In this document: positions 8,955 to 16,846 of the stretch, piece by piece | How positions within the stretch are numbered: the stretch's first letter is position 1 | How the letters are laid out: every line of letters starts with the position of its first letter | DNA from: Deltaproteobacteria bacterium | GTDB lineage: Bacteria > Myxococcota_A > UBA9042 | Reading direction: 5' to 3' | Assembly: GCA_020632665.1 (NCBI GenBank) | Contig: JACKFC010000004.1 | Span: 124,001-188,000, forward strand | DNA: 64,000 bases | Notes under the pieces: model-generated | Seen by the model: the letters and a program-made list of their open reading frames with translations, nothing else | Database searches by the model: none | What the model was told of the DNA's origin: nothing | Made by a program: the position numbers and the translations under genes

Positions 8955-10798
8955 CGCGGCTCCTCGTGGTTGCGGGTGGTGTCTTGCCGGCGCCGCAGCA
9001 CGCGCGCGGTCGCGCCGGTCGCGTCGAGCACGCCCTCGGCCCCGCTGCGCAGCTCGGCGGCGTTGGCCTCGTCGGTGTCGACGTGCATCTCGAGCACGTA
9101 TTTCGGGCTGACGCGGACCAGCACGTCGCCGAAGACCAGGTCACGGCCCTCGCTGTCGATGGCGACGTCGACCACGTCCTTGTCCCGCACGCCGAAGCGC
9201 TCGGCGTCCTCGGGCCGCATGTGGATGTGGCGCCAGGCGCAGATCACGCCCTCGGTGAGCTCGAGCTCGCCGGCCGGGCCGATCAACGTCACCCCGGGCG
9301 ACTTCGCGACGTCGCCAGAAGCGCGCACCGGCGCGTCGAGGCCGAGGTGGAATTCGTCGGTGCGCGAGATCTCGACCTGGCAGGCGCGGCGCTCGGGGCC
9401 GAGCACGCGCACGCTCTCGAGCCGACGCCGGGGGCCGACCACGGTCAGCGTCTCCTCGCAGGCGAACTGCCCCGGCTGCGAGAGCGGCTTGCGCGGCGTG
9501 AGCTGGTGGCCCGGACCGAAGAGTTGATCGACGGCCTCGCACGTGAGGTGGATATGCCGCGCGCTGATGGCGATCGGGATGCCGGAGGGCGCGCCGTCGT
9601 CGAGGACGTGCCGATCGCGGCCGACGCTGACCGTGGCCCGCGCGATCGCGAGCTCTTCGTCGGTGGCGGCGACCAGCAGGGCGACGCGGCTGTTGTCGCC
9701 AGAGATGCGGGCGACGGCCTGGTCGCCGCGGCTGACCCGGGCCGTGGCGTTGCGTTCTTCGTCCAAGCGCGCGCCGAGGTAGCCGAGGCGGCTCGCCACC
9801 CGGCTGCGGATCTGCGCCGAGTTCTCGCCGACGCCGCCGCAGAAGACGATCGCGTCGACGCCGCCCATGACCGCCACCATCCCGCCCAGCAGGCGCACGA
9901 TTCGGTGGCAGTAGACGTTGACCGCCAGCTGGCAGCGATCTTCACCCGCGGCGGCACGGGCCTCGATATCGCGAAGATCGTTGCCGACCCCGGAAAGGCC
10001 GAAGAGTCCGGACTCGCGGTTGAGCAGGTGGTCCAGCCCGTCCACGTCGACTTCACCGCGCCGCAGCAGGTCGATCAGGATGCCGGGGTCGACGTCGCCG
10101 GCGCGGGTGCCCATCGCCAGACCCTCGACCGGCGTCATGCCCATCGTGGTGTCGACGCTGCGGCCGTATTCGACCGCGCACAGGCTCGCGCCGTTGCCCA
10201 GGTGGCAGGTGACCACGCGCAGATCGCGCAGATCCGCGTCCAGCCACTGCGCGGCCAGCCCGGCGACCCAGGCGTGGCTCGTGCCGTGGAAGCCGTAACG
10301 CCGCAGCCCCAGCCGCTCGCTGAGCTCGTAGGGCAGGGCGTAGGTGCGCGCCCGCCGCGGCAACGTCGCGTGGAACGCGGTGTCGAAGACGGCGACGTGC
10401 AGCGCGTCCGGCAGCAACGAGCGCGCCGCCTCGATGCCCGCGATATTGGCCGGATTGTGCAGTGGCGCCAGGTGAGAGATCTTGTGCAGCTCCGCGACCA
10501 GATCGTCATCGATCGCCGACGGCGTCACGAAGCGCTCGCCGCCGTGGACGACGCGGTGGCCGACGACCTCGACCTTGCCGCCGCGCGCAGCCGCCATCAG
10601 TCGAGGCAACGCCGCGGCCAGCGCGCTCTCATGGTCGGCAGCGCCGAGACTTTCGGGCGGCCCGCCGTCCCAGCGCGCGAAGCAATCGGCGGTACCGACC
10701 CGCTCGACCCGCAGCGAGACGCGGCGCGCACCGTCGTTGGCGTCGAGCAGATCGGCCTTGATGCTCGAGCTACCGGCGTTGATGACGAGCACGTCCAT
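8951..10798 (-). CDS. Fused acetate/propionate kinase - PduL phosphotransacylase
   Basis: A 615-aa single chain with two complete enzymes. Residues 1-395 are acetate/propionate kinase: NAGSSSIK (7-14), HRVVHGG (81-87), VFDTAFH with Asp139, FHGTSH (170-175), the phosphate loop HLGNGAS and CGGVGEN near 320-326. Residues 405-605 are a PduL-type phosphate acyltransferase, with both zinc-site motifs ARHIHL (413-418) and RHIHM (523-527) and MHVDTDEANA near 571-580. PduL swaps CoA for phosphate on short acyl-CoA, and AckA then makes ATP, so the fusion could convert acyl-CoA, ADP and Pi directly to acid and ATP. The ATG at 10798 has GGGAGG 7-12 nt upstream; earlier in-frame codons are poor. Confidence 0.9.
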   Translation of the reverse strand: MDVLVINAGSSSIKADLLDANDGARRVSLRVERVGTADCFARWDGGPPESLGAADHESALAAALPRLMAAARGGKVEVVGHRVVHGGERFVTPSAIDDDLVAELHKISHLAPLHNPANIAGIEAARSLLPDALHVAVFDTAFHATLPRRARTYALPYELSERLGLRRYGFHGTSHAWVAGLAAQWLDADLRDLRVVTCHLGNGASLCAVEYGRSVDTTMGMTPVEGLAMGTRAGDVDPGILIDLLRRGEVDVDGLDHLLNRESGLFGLSGVGNDLRDIEARAAAGEDRCQLAVNVYCHRIVRLLGGMVAVMGGVDAIVFCGGVGENSAQIRSRVASRLGYLGARLDEERNATARVSRGDQAVARISGDNSRVALLVAATDEELAIARATVSVGRDRHVLDDGAPSGIPIAISARHIHLTCEAVDQLFGPGHQLTPRKPLSQPGQFACEETLTVVGPRRRLESVRVLGPERRACQVEISRTDEFHLGLDAPVRASGDVAKSPGVTLIGPAGELELTEGVICAWRHIHMRPEDAERFGVRDKDVVDVAIDSEGRDLVFGDVLVRVSPKYVLEMHVDTDEANAAELRSGAEGVLDATGATARVLRRRQDTTRNHEEPR

Positions 10799-10926
10799 GC
10801 CTTCCTCCCAGCGATCGCGGCGGTGGAGCCGGGAGTGTGCCGCCTCGCCGATGCGCTGTCGACGGACCTTGCCCTCCCCCCCGCTCGCGCACACAATCTC
10901 CCCGCGCGCATACCCCGGGAGGCACC

Positions 10927-13900
10927 GTGGCGAAGATCTGCTTCTACGGCGACGACAACGAACTGCACGAGGTCGGCGTCGGCCCCAACCGGCCGATGAT
11001 CACTGTCGGACGCCAGAGTTCCTGCGAAATCCGGACAGCCGGGCAGAGCGTGTCGCGACAACACGCACGCCTATTGTGGCGCGAAGGTCGCTTCTTCGTC
11101 CGCGATCTCGGCTCGTCCAACGGCAGCTATTATCAAGGCCGCCGACTGCAGCCGAACCAGGACGTCGAGCTCGCCGATGGTTCGATCTTCCTCTGCGGCG
11201 CCTTCGAGATGCGGATCGACTTCGAGCCGGGTGACGACGTCTTCGTGCGGATGGCGAGCGCCCCCCCGCCTCCGCCACCAGGCCCGGTCCCACCACCTCC
11301 GCCGTCATCGATCGCCCCACCACCGGGCGTGAGTACGTCACCCGCGGAACCGCAATCCCCCCATTCCAGCGCCCCACCGCCCCCACCACCGCCCCCACCA
11401 CCGCCCCCGCCGCCCCCAGGAGCGATCCCACCGCCACCGCCGGCGCCAGGCCCACAAGCCCCGACCGCGGTCGATTCCGACGAGTTCTCGGCCGACGACG
11501 ACACGCCAGAAGAAGGCAACGACGTCATCACCGTCGACAGCGCCGTCGATCTCTCGCCGATCGACCTGCCGCCACCGCCCGTCCTCGACGGCGAGGCCGA
11601 CGACGACGACAGCCTGATCGGCCAAGTCGCCGATCACGGCGCCGCGCAAGACGCACACGAAGACGCCGAAGACGTCGCGGAAGGCGCGTCTGCCGAAGCC
11701 GACATCGCCGACGAGCCGGCACCAGCTGCGGAGGCGTCCGACCCCGCCGGCGCGATCAACTTCCGCGACACCGGTCCGGCCCCCGCGCCGGCGTTGGTCG
11801 CTCGGGTGCAAGAAGATCCGCTCGGTGCCGCAGTCGAGATCGCCGCCCTGCACGAGCAAGTGCACGCCCTCAGCGCGCAGCTCTCCGCCCGTGCGCCCGC
11901 GGCGGATGCCGAAGACAGGCCGCGCCTCGAAGAAGAATTGGCTGGCCTACGCGTCACCCTCGCCGAAGCCGCCAGCGCCCGCGACGAGGCGCGCGCAGCC
12001 CAGAATATCGCGCAGCAGGACCTCGCCACGCTGCAAGAGAAGCTCGCCGCCAGCGAGCAAGCGCTCGCCGACGCCCAGCGTGCCGCCGACGCCGCGGCCG
12101 AGGTACACGATACCCACGCCAAGGACGCAGAGCGGCTCGCCGAGCTGGAAGAGGTGCTCGAGGAGGCGCGCGCCGGCCGACGCAACGCCGAGAGCATGCT
12201 CGAGTTGCTGCAAGAGCAGCTCGCCATGGTCAAGGAGTCGGCTGTCGGGCAGGACGCCGCGCTCGCCGCTGCCCGTGCCGAACGCGACGCGGCCTTGGCA
12301 GCGACGTCCGAAGCCGCCGCGCAAGCCGAAGCCGCGCGCGCCGAACTGGAGACGCTGACCGCCGAGCGCGACGCGATGGCCGCCGAGTTGGAGCGCTTGC
12401 GCGGCGAGTCGACTGCGCAGGCCGACACCGCCCGCGCCGACGCTGACGCGCGTGCCGAGGCCCAGGCCCGCGCCAGCGCCGCCGAGGCCGCAGCTTCCGA
12501 GGCCGAGGCCCGCGCCAGCGCCGCCGAGGCCGCAGCTTCCGAGGCCGAGGCCCGCGCCATCGCCGCGGAACAGGGTGCCCAGGCCGAGCGGGAGCGCGCC
12601 GAGTCCGCCGAGTCCGCCGCGGCGACCAAGGAAGCGGCCGCAGCCGAGAGCGGTGCAGAAGTCGTCGCGTTGCAGGCGCAGCTCGCCGAAGCGACCGCCC
12701 GGGTCGAGGCACTCGACGCTGCGGCGATCGCACAGCGAGAGGAATTGGCCGCAGCCCAGGGCGAGCTCGAGCAGGCCACCGCGCGCGCGAGCGCCGCCGA
12801 GGCCGCGCTCGAAGCGGCGAACGCCGCGCACGGATCGCAGGCGCAGGCCGCGGCCGAACGCGACGCGCAGCGCGACGCCGAGCTGGACGCGCTGCGCGCG
12901 GAGCTCGCAGCGGCGCAGGCCGCGCGCGACGACGCGCAGAGCAAGCTCGAAGCGAGTGAGCGCGCCGCGGCAGATGGCGCCGGAGCGGCAGAGGCGGCGC
13001 GAGAGGCAGCGGAAGCCGCCGCCGCGACCGCGTCCGAGGCGCGCGCGGCGGCCGAGAGCCGAGCTGACGCGGCCGAACAAGCCGCCGCAGAGGCCGAGAC
13101 GGCCCGTGCCGAGGCCGAGACGGCCCGTGCGGAGGCCGAGGCCCGCGCGACGGGCGCCGAAGCGCGCGCCGCGCAGCTGGACGGCTCGGCCGCCGAGCGG
13201 GACGAGGCGCTCGCCCGCGTGGCGTCGTTGGAGTCCGAGGTGGCGGCGCAGGCCGAGGCGAAGGCCGAAGTCGGCGCCGAACTCGAGGGGCTCCGGCAGC
13301 GGCTGGAGCAGGCCACCGACGCCGCGGGGTCCGAGGCCCAAGCCCTGCAAGCCCAAGTCGAGGCGCTCCAGGTCGAACTCGCCGCGGCAAAGGCGCAGGC
13401 CGAGGCGGCGAGCGCAGAGGCTGCGGAAGGCAGCGACGCGGTCGCGGCCGCCGAGTCGGCGCGTGCCGAGCTGGAGCGCCAGCTGGCAACAGCGAAGACC
13501 GAGGCCGAGGCGCTGCAGGCGCAACTCGAAGCCGCCCGTGCCGCTGCAGAGCAGGCCGGCGCTGCGGCGGGGGACGCCGCCGAGGCCGCTGCCGACGCGG
13601 CCGCAGCCCGCAAGCGCGCCGACGCTGCGGAGGCCGCTGCCGCCGCCGCCACCGAGCGCGCCGAACAGGCGGAGGCCCAAGCTGCCGAAGCCGCCGAGCG
13701 GGCGGAGACCGCAGCAGGCGAGGCCGAAACGGCGCAACAGGCGCTCACGGCGGCCCGCGCGGCGCGCGACGCGGCCCTCGCCGAAGCCGATTCCGCGAGC
13801 GGCGAGGTCGCCACGCTGCGCACCGCGCTGCAAGAGGAGAAGGCCGCGCGCGAGGCGGCTCGCGCCGACGCGGCAGGCGCCGAGGCTGCCGAGCTCGAGG

Positions 13901-14511
13901 CCACCCGCGAGGCGTTGGCCGCCCGCGAGGCGGAGCTGGCCGAGGCCCGGTCCTCGCTCGCCGAGCAGCAGGCTGCATTGGAGCAGGCACGCGCCGACCA
14001 GGCGGAGCAGGCCGAGGCGTTGCAGGCTGCCAAGAGCGCCCTCGAGGCCGCAGAGTCTGCCGCCGCATCCGCGGCCTCCGGTTCGGCCGAGGTCGAGACG
14101 CTCGAGGCCGATCTCGCCGCGCTGCGCGAGAAGCTCGACCGCACACGGAGTGAACTCGACGCGAGCCGTGAGGAGGTCGATGGCCTGCAGGCCGCCGTCC
14201 GCGACGCCAAAGCTGCCGCCAAGGCCGCCGAGGCGAGGGCCGAAGAGGCCGCCGCATCGGCCGCTGTGCCTGCTGCCGGCGGTGGCGTCGACGAGGTCGT
14301 CATCGAAGCGATCCGCGAGCTCTACGGAGAGATCGCCTCGCTCAAGCCGGATCTCCGCGCCTTGGACGACGCAGCGGCGATGGTCGACAGCGACGACGCC
14401 GAGGAGCGGGAAGACGCCGTCGACCAGCTCCGCGACGCGCTCGGCGTCGCCAACGACCGCATCGGCGAGATTCGTACGAAGGCCGGCGCGCTCCGCGACA
14501 AGGTCGTCTAG
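10927..14511 (+). CDS. FHA-domain protein with proline-rich linker and very long Ala-rich coiled coil
   Basis: A 1194-aa protein. The N-terminal 100 residues form a forkhead-associated (phosphothreonine-binding) domain with GR at 28-29, SRQH at 43-46 and SSNGSY at 63-68. A proline-run linker (about 108-180) and an acidic stretch (about 180-280) follow. From about 285 to 1130 the sequence is an almost uninterrupted Ala/Glu/Arg-rich heptad-like coiled coil. The last 60 residues form a small conserved-looking end. There is no signal peptide or membrane segment, so it is probably a cytoplasmic scaffold responding to Ser/Thr kinases; this is inference. The start is GTG 10927, preceded by GGGAGG; the longer frame from 10837 is disfavoured. 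Divergent from ackA-pduL. Confidence 0.88.
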   Translation: MAKICFYGDDNELHEVGVGPNRPMITVGRQSSCEIRTAGQSVSRQHARLLWREGRFFVRDLGSSNGSYYQGRRLQPNQDVELADGSIFLCGAFEMRIDFEPGDDVFVRMASAPPPPPPGPVPPPPPSSIAPPPGVSTSPAEPQSPHSSAPPPPPPPPPPPPPPPGAIPPPPPAPGPQAPTAVDSDEFSADDDTPEEGNDVITVDSAVDLSPIDLPPPPVLDGEADDDDSLIGQVADHGAAQDAHEDAEDVAEGASAEADIADEPAPAAEASDPAGAINFRDTGPAPAPALVARVQEDPLGAAVEIAALHEQVHALSAQLSARAPAADAEDRPRLEEELAGLRVTLAEAASARDEARAAQNIAQQDLATLQEKLAASEQALADAQRAADAAAEVHDTHAKDAERLAELEEVLEEARAGRRNAESMLELLQEQLAMVKESAVGQDAALAAARAERDAALAATSEAAAQAEAARAELETLTAERDAMAAELERLRGESTAQADTARADADARAEAQARASAAEAAASEAEARASAAEAAASEAEARAIAAEQGAQAERERAESAESAAATKEAAAAESGAEVVALQAQLAEATARVEALDAAAIAQREELAAAQGELEQATARASAAEAALEAANAAHGSQAQAAAERDAQRDAELDALRAELAAAQAARDDAQSKLEASERAAADGAGAAEAAREAAEAAAATASEARAAAESRADAAEQAAAEAETARAEAETARAEAEARATGAEARAAQLDGSAAERDEALARVASLESEVAAQAEAKAEVGAELEGLRQRLEQATDAAGSEAQALQAQVEALQVELAAAKAQAEAASAEAAEGSDAVAAAESARAELERQLATAKTEAEALQAQLEAARAAAEQAGAAAGDAAEAAADAAAARKRADAAEAAAAAATERAEQAEAQAAEAAERAETAAGEAETAQQALTAARAARDAALAEADSASGEVATLRTALQEEKAAREAARADAAGAEAAELEATREALAAREAELAEARSSLAEQQAALEQARADQAEQAEALQAAKSALEAAESAAASAASGSAEVETLEADLAALREKLDRTRSELDASREEVDGLQAAVRDAKAAAKAAEARAEEAAASAAVPAAGGGVDEVVIEAIRELYGEIASLKPDLRALDDAAAMVDSDDAEEREDAVDQLRDALGVANDRIGEIRTKAGALRDKVV
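12463..12560 (+). repeat. 42-bp in-frame tandem repeat inside the coiled coil
   Basis: Two consecutive copies of a 42-bp unit start at 12463 and 12505, and a third partial copy starts at 12547. The unit encodes the 14-residue block EARASAAEAAASEA (first copy begins with Gln). Period 42 bp equals two heptads, so changes in copy number would lengthen or shorten the coil without breaking its register. Confidence 0.85.
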
Positions 14512-14557
14512 AGACGCGACCAGAACATGCAGTTTCGCATTTTCTGGCCGAGTCTCT
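14510..14557 (+). terminator. Bipartite hairpin at the 3' end of the FHA gene
   Basis: Starting at the last base of the stop codon, AGAGAC (14510-14515) pairs with GTCTCT (14552-14557) and the inner CCAGAA (14520-14525) pairs with TTCTGG (14542-14547). It is followed by CTTCTGTGCTCT, a pyrimidine-rich but not uniform T tract. It is probably a transcription end or mRNA-stabilising hairpin. Confidence 0.5.
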
Positions 14558-14566
14558 CTTCTGTGC

Positions 14567-14605
14567 TCTGGGGGGCTGGGCGCCCCCAGGTCGCGAGAAG
14601 CGTGG
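14567..14605. repeat. Copy A of a 39-nt dispersed repeat
   Basis: This 39-nt sequence recurs at 58984-59022 with 37 identical positions. It contains the hairpin-forming core GGGGGGCTGGGCGCCCCC followed by GGTCGCGAGAAGCG. Here it lies between the convergent FHA and SulP genes and ends 1 nt before the SulP stop codon. Confidence 0.75.
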
Positions 14606-14606
14606 T

Positions 14607-15953
14607 CTAGGCGGCGACGCCGGTCGCGTCGTCGTGTCCGATATCGTCGTTGGCCGGCTCCGGCGCGCCGTCGGTCCCCCGACGACGCAGCACCCGCAGC
14701 GCCAAACTCACGGCCACGCCGCTGAGCAGGCCCCACGCGATCCCGACCAGCAGCGTCGCGCCGAACGCGACCAGCCAGACGGCAGCCTCGGCGCGATCGC
14801 GGCGCCAGAGCGCGCGCAGCGCGCCGACGTCGATCAAGCCGACGACCGCGACGATGACGATGGCGGCGAGACCGGCGTGTGGCAGCCAGGCGAAGGCGGG
14901 CGTCAGGAACATCAGCACGACGGCGAGCCCGGCAACGGTCACCAACGACGCCAGCTGCGAGCGCGCGCCGGCATGGGCGTGGACTGCCGTCCGCGAGAGT
15001 CCGCCCGCGACCGGGTAGCCATGGGTCACGCCGGCGGCGAGGTTGGCGGCGCCGAGCGCGAAAAGTTCGCGGTTCGCGTCGAGCGGGCAGCAGCGGCGCG
15101 GCGTAGCGAAGGCACGGCCGATTGAGATCGACTCGACGTAGCCGACCAGCGCGAGCGTCACCGCGCCCGGCAACAGCGCTTGCAGCTGGGCGCCCGTGAT
15201 GGCCGGCCAGGTCCAGCCCGGCAGCCCGGCCGGGACGGTCCCGACCACCGAGACGCCGGCCGTCTCTGCGTCCACTGCGAGCGCGAGCATGCTGCTGCCG
15301 ACCACGACCGCGACCGCCCCGGGCACCCTCGGCGCCCAGCGCCGGAGCGCGAGCAGTGCCGCAGCGCTGAGCAAGCCGATGGCCAGCGTCGTCGGTCGGG
15401 TCTCGCCGAGGCTTCGATGCAGCGCCAAGAGCAAGCTCGGCGCGTCGGCGACACGCGGGAAGCGCACACCGAAGAGGTGTTGCAGCTGCGAGAGCGCGAT
15501 CAGTACCGCTGCCGCGGAGGTGAAGCCGCTGACCACCGGTCGGGTCAACAGGCGCAGCAGCGCGCCGAGTCGCAGCGTCGCCATCAGCAGCTGCAGCCCG
15601 CCGACCAGCAACGCCAGCGCGCCCGCCAAGACGACCGCCGTGCCAGCGTCCTTCGGGCCGACCGCAGCAATGGCCGAGGCCACCAGCATCGAGTCCATCG
15701 CGACCGGGGCGACCGAGAGCTGCCGCGAGGTGCCGAGCAACGCGTAGATCACGCCGGGAGCCAACGCGGCATAGAGGCCGACGATCGGCGGCAGCCCGGC
15801 CAACATCGCGTAGGCCATGCCCTGCGGAACCAGCAAGATCGCGGTCGTCAGGCCGGCGGTGATATCCGGCCGCAGGTCCGCCCGCTCGTACGCACGCGCC
15901 CACCCCGGCAGCAGGCGGCGCAGCGAGGCGGCTTTGCGGGTGGCGGCAGGCAT
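14607..15953 (-). CDS. SulP/SLC26-family anion transporter without STAS domain
   Basis: Integral membrane protein of 448 aa. It carries the SulP signature region (ITAGLTTAILLVPQGMAYAMLAGLPPIVGLYAAL), then RQLSVAPVAMDSMLVAS, a PVVSGFTSAAAVLIALSQL helix, and GYVESISIGRAFA. SulP proteins carry sulfate, bicarbonate or other anions. Most bacterial members end in a cytoplasmic STAS domain; here the chain stops about 25 residues after the last helix, so that domain is absent. The ATG at 15953 is chosen because a GGGG-containing ribosome site precedes it; the frame opens further upstream at 16031. A cluster of inverted repeats lies 128-169 nt upstream. Confidence 0.85.
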   Translation of the reverse strand: MPAATRKAASLRRLLPGWARAYERADLRPDITAGLTTAILLVPQGMAYAMLAGLPPIVGLYAALAPGVIYALLGTSRQLSVAPVAMDSMLVASAIAAVGPKDAGTAVVLAGALALLVGGLQLLMATLRLGALLRLLTRPVVSGFTSAAAVLIALSQLQHLFGVRFPRVADAPSLLLALHRSLGETRPTTLAIGLLSAAALLALRRWAPRVPGAVAVVVGSSMLALAVDAETAGVSVVGTVPAGLPGWTWPAITGAQLQALLPGAVTLALVGYVESISIGRAFATPRRCCPLDANRELFALGAANLAAGVTHGYPVAGGLSRTAVHAHAGARSQLASLVTVAGLAVVLMFLTPAFAWLPHAGLAAIVIVAVVGLIDVGALRALWRRDRAEAAVWLVAFGATLLVGIAWGLLSGVAVSLALRVLRRRGTDGAPEPANDDIGHDDATGVAA

Positions 15954-16080
15954 CGTTCGGTCCCCAGGCGCGCGGGTGCGCGCTGGAATGAACGATTGCA
16001 GGGAGCGTGCCGAACCAATCGGTTCGGACATTGTCCAGACCTATCGGAGGCTTTGCTTGCTAGCCGAAAGCAGAGATCGG

Positions 16081-16122
16081 CAGTGAAACGATTTCATGTA
16101 CCGTTTCACTGAAACATGAAAC
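16081..16122. promoter_or_regulatory. Operator-like cluster of TGAAAC/GTTTCA half-sites
   Basis: Within 42 bp there are four copies of the hexamer TGAAAC: forward at 16084-16089, 16110-16115 and 16117-16122, and reversed (GTTTCA) at 16103-16108. They build a perfect 10-bp inverted repeat, CAGTGAAACG (16081-16090) / CGTTTCACTG (16102-16111). They also form a perfect palindrome GTTTCACTGAAAC (16103-16115) and an 8-bp pair TTTCATGT (16092-16099) / ACATGAAA (16114-16121). There is no T tract on either strand, so a regulator-binding site upstream of SulP is more likely than a terminator. It starts 8 nt past the CBS stop. Confidence 0.6.
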
Positions 16123-16129
16123 AACCCGA

Positions 16130-16519
16130 TCAGAGCAGCTCGCGGGCGGCGGCGAGCACGTCGACGTAGCTGACGATGCCGACGACCTTGTCGGAATGGC
16201 CGTCGACGACGGGGATCGCGCCGATCTTGTTCTCCAGCATCAAGTCGATCAGTTCGCTGACGTCGGAGCCCGGCTCGACCGAGATCGCGTCGGCGCTCAT
16301 GACCTCCGAGACGCTGACGCCCTGGGCCTTGCGCCAGCCATCCTCGGCGCGCAGGAAGTCGCGCAGGTCGCGATCCGAGAGCATCCCGATCAACTCGCCG
16401 TCGTCGATCACCGGGACGTGGCGGATATCGTTGTCGTGCATCAACTCGAGCGCGTCGGCCACCCGCGCGTCCGATGTGACGGAGAGGGGCTCACGGGTCA
16501 TGATCTCGGCAACTTCCAT
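16130..16519 (-). CDS. Tandem CBS-domain protein
   Basis: A 129-aa protein made only of two CBS motifs: the first runs from VAEIMTREPLSVTSDARVADALELM to IGMLSDRDLRDF, the second from VSEVMSADAISVEPGSDVSELIDLM to VVGIVSYVDVLAAA. Paired CBS motifs (a Bateman module) bind adenine nucleotides such as AMP, ATP or SAM and regulate enzymes or channels. The ATG at 16519 follows a GGAGA ribosome site; a longer frame to 16594 starts with low-complexity basic residues and is less likely. It sits between the FabG-containing operon and the SulP transporter, and could regulate either; this is inference. Confidence 0.85.
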   Translation of the reverse strand: MEVAEIMTREPLSVTSDARVADALELMHDNDIRHVPVIDDGELIGMLSDRDLRDFLRAEDGWRKAQGVSVSEVMSADAISVEPGSDVSELIDLMLENKIGAIPVVDGHSDKVVGIVSYVDVLAAARELL

Positions 16520-16595
16520 CTTGATGTCTCCATTGCACTTCGGGGCGGTCGTACGCCGTTTGCCGGCGCAGGCTCCCCGCATGGCGCGGTGCAAG

Positions 16596-16844
16596 TCAAG
16601 GGTCGCCGCGGGCGCCCATTCGGGCCAAGAGCCGGCTGAGCTGCTCCGGCGACAGCCGCACGCCGTATTCCGTGAGGCGGCCGTAAAGCAGGGCGGTCGG
16701 CACGGTGCGACCGGGAAATTCCTCTTGTACTTGGTGCAAGACCCAGAGCACGAGCCGCTCGACGCGGGTCAATCCGTCGCGCACGTCGGGGATATGGTCG
16801 TAGGCGGGGTCCCACCCACGCGGCGGCAGCGGCGGTCGCGACAC
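16596..16844 (-). CDS. Small conserved-looking protein of unknown function (82 aa)
   Basis: Begins with a GTG at 16844, two bases after the FabG4-type stop, so it is probably translated by coupling. It encodes 82 aa without membrane segments. The N-terminus is Pro-rich (RPPLPPRGWDPAYDHIPDV). A helical part follows (TRVERLVLWVLHQVQEEF) and an LSPEQLSRLLARM motif near the end, reminiscent of small helical adaptor proteins. I do not recognise the family. Its position as the last gene of the ssnA/ygfK/fabG4 unit and its regular codon use suggest it is real. Confidence 0.6.
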   Translation of the reverse strand: MSRPPLPPRGWDPAYDHIPDVRDGLTRVERLVLWVLHQVQEEFPGRTVPTALLYGRLTEYGVRLSPEQLSRLLARMGARGDP

Positions 16845-16846
16845 GC

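Noticed and set aside
11634..14303. Very long minus-strand open frame antisense to the FHA coiled coil (Ala/Ser-rich)
   Set aside because: A by-product of GC-rich codon bias in the Ala-rich coiled coil; composition is extreme, without domains, and it would run against a well-supported FHA gene.
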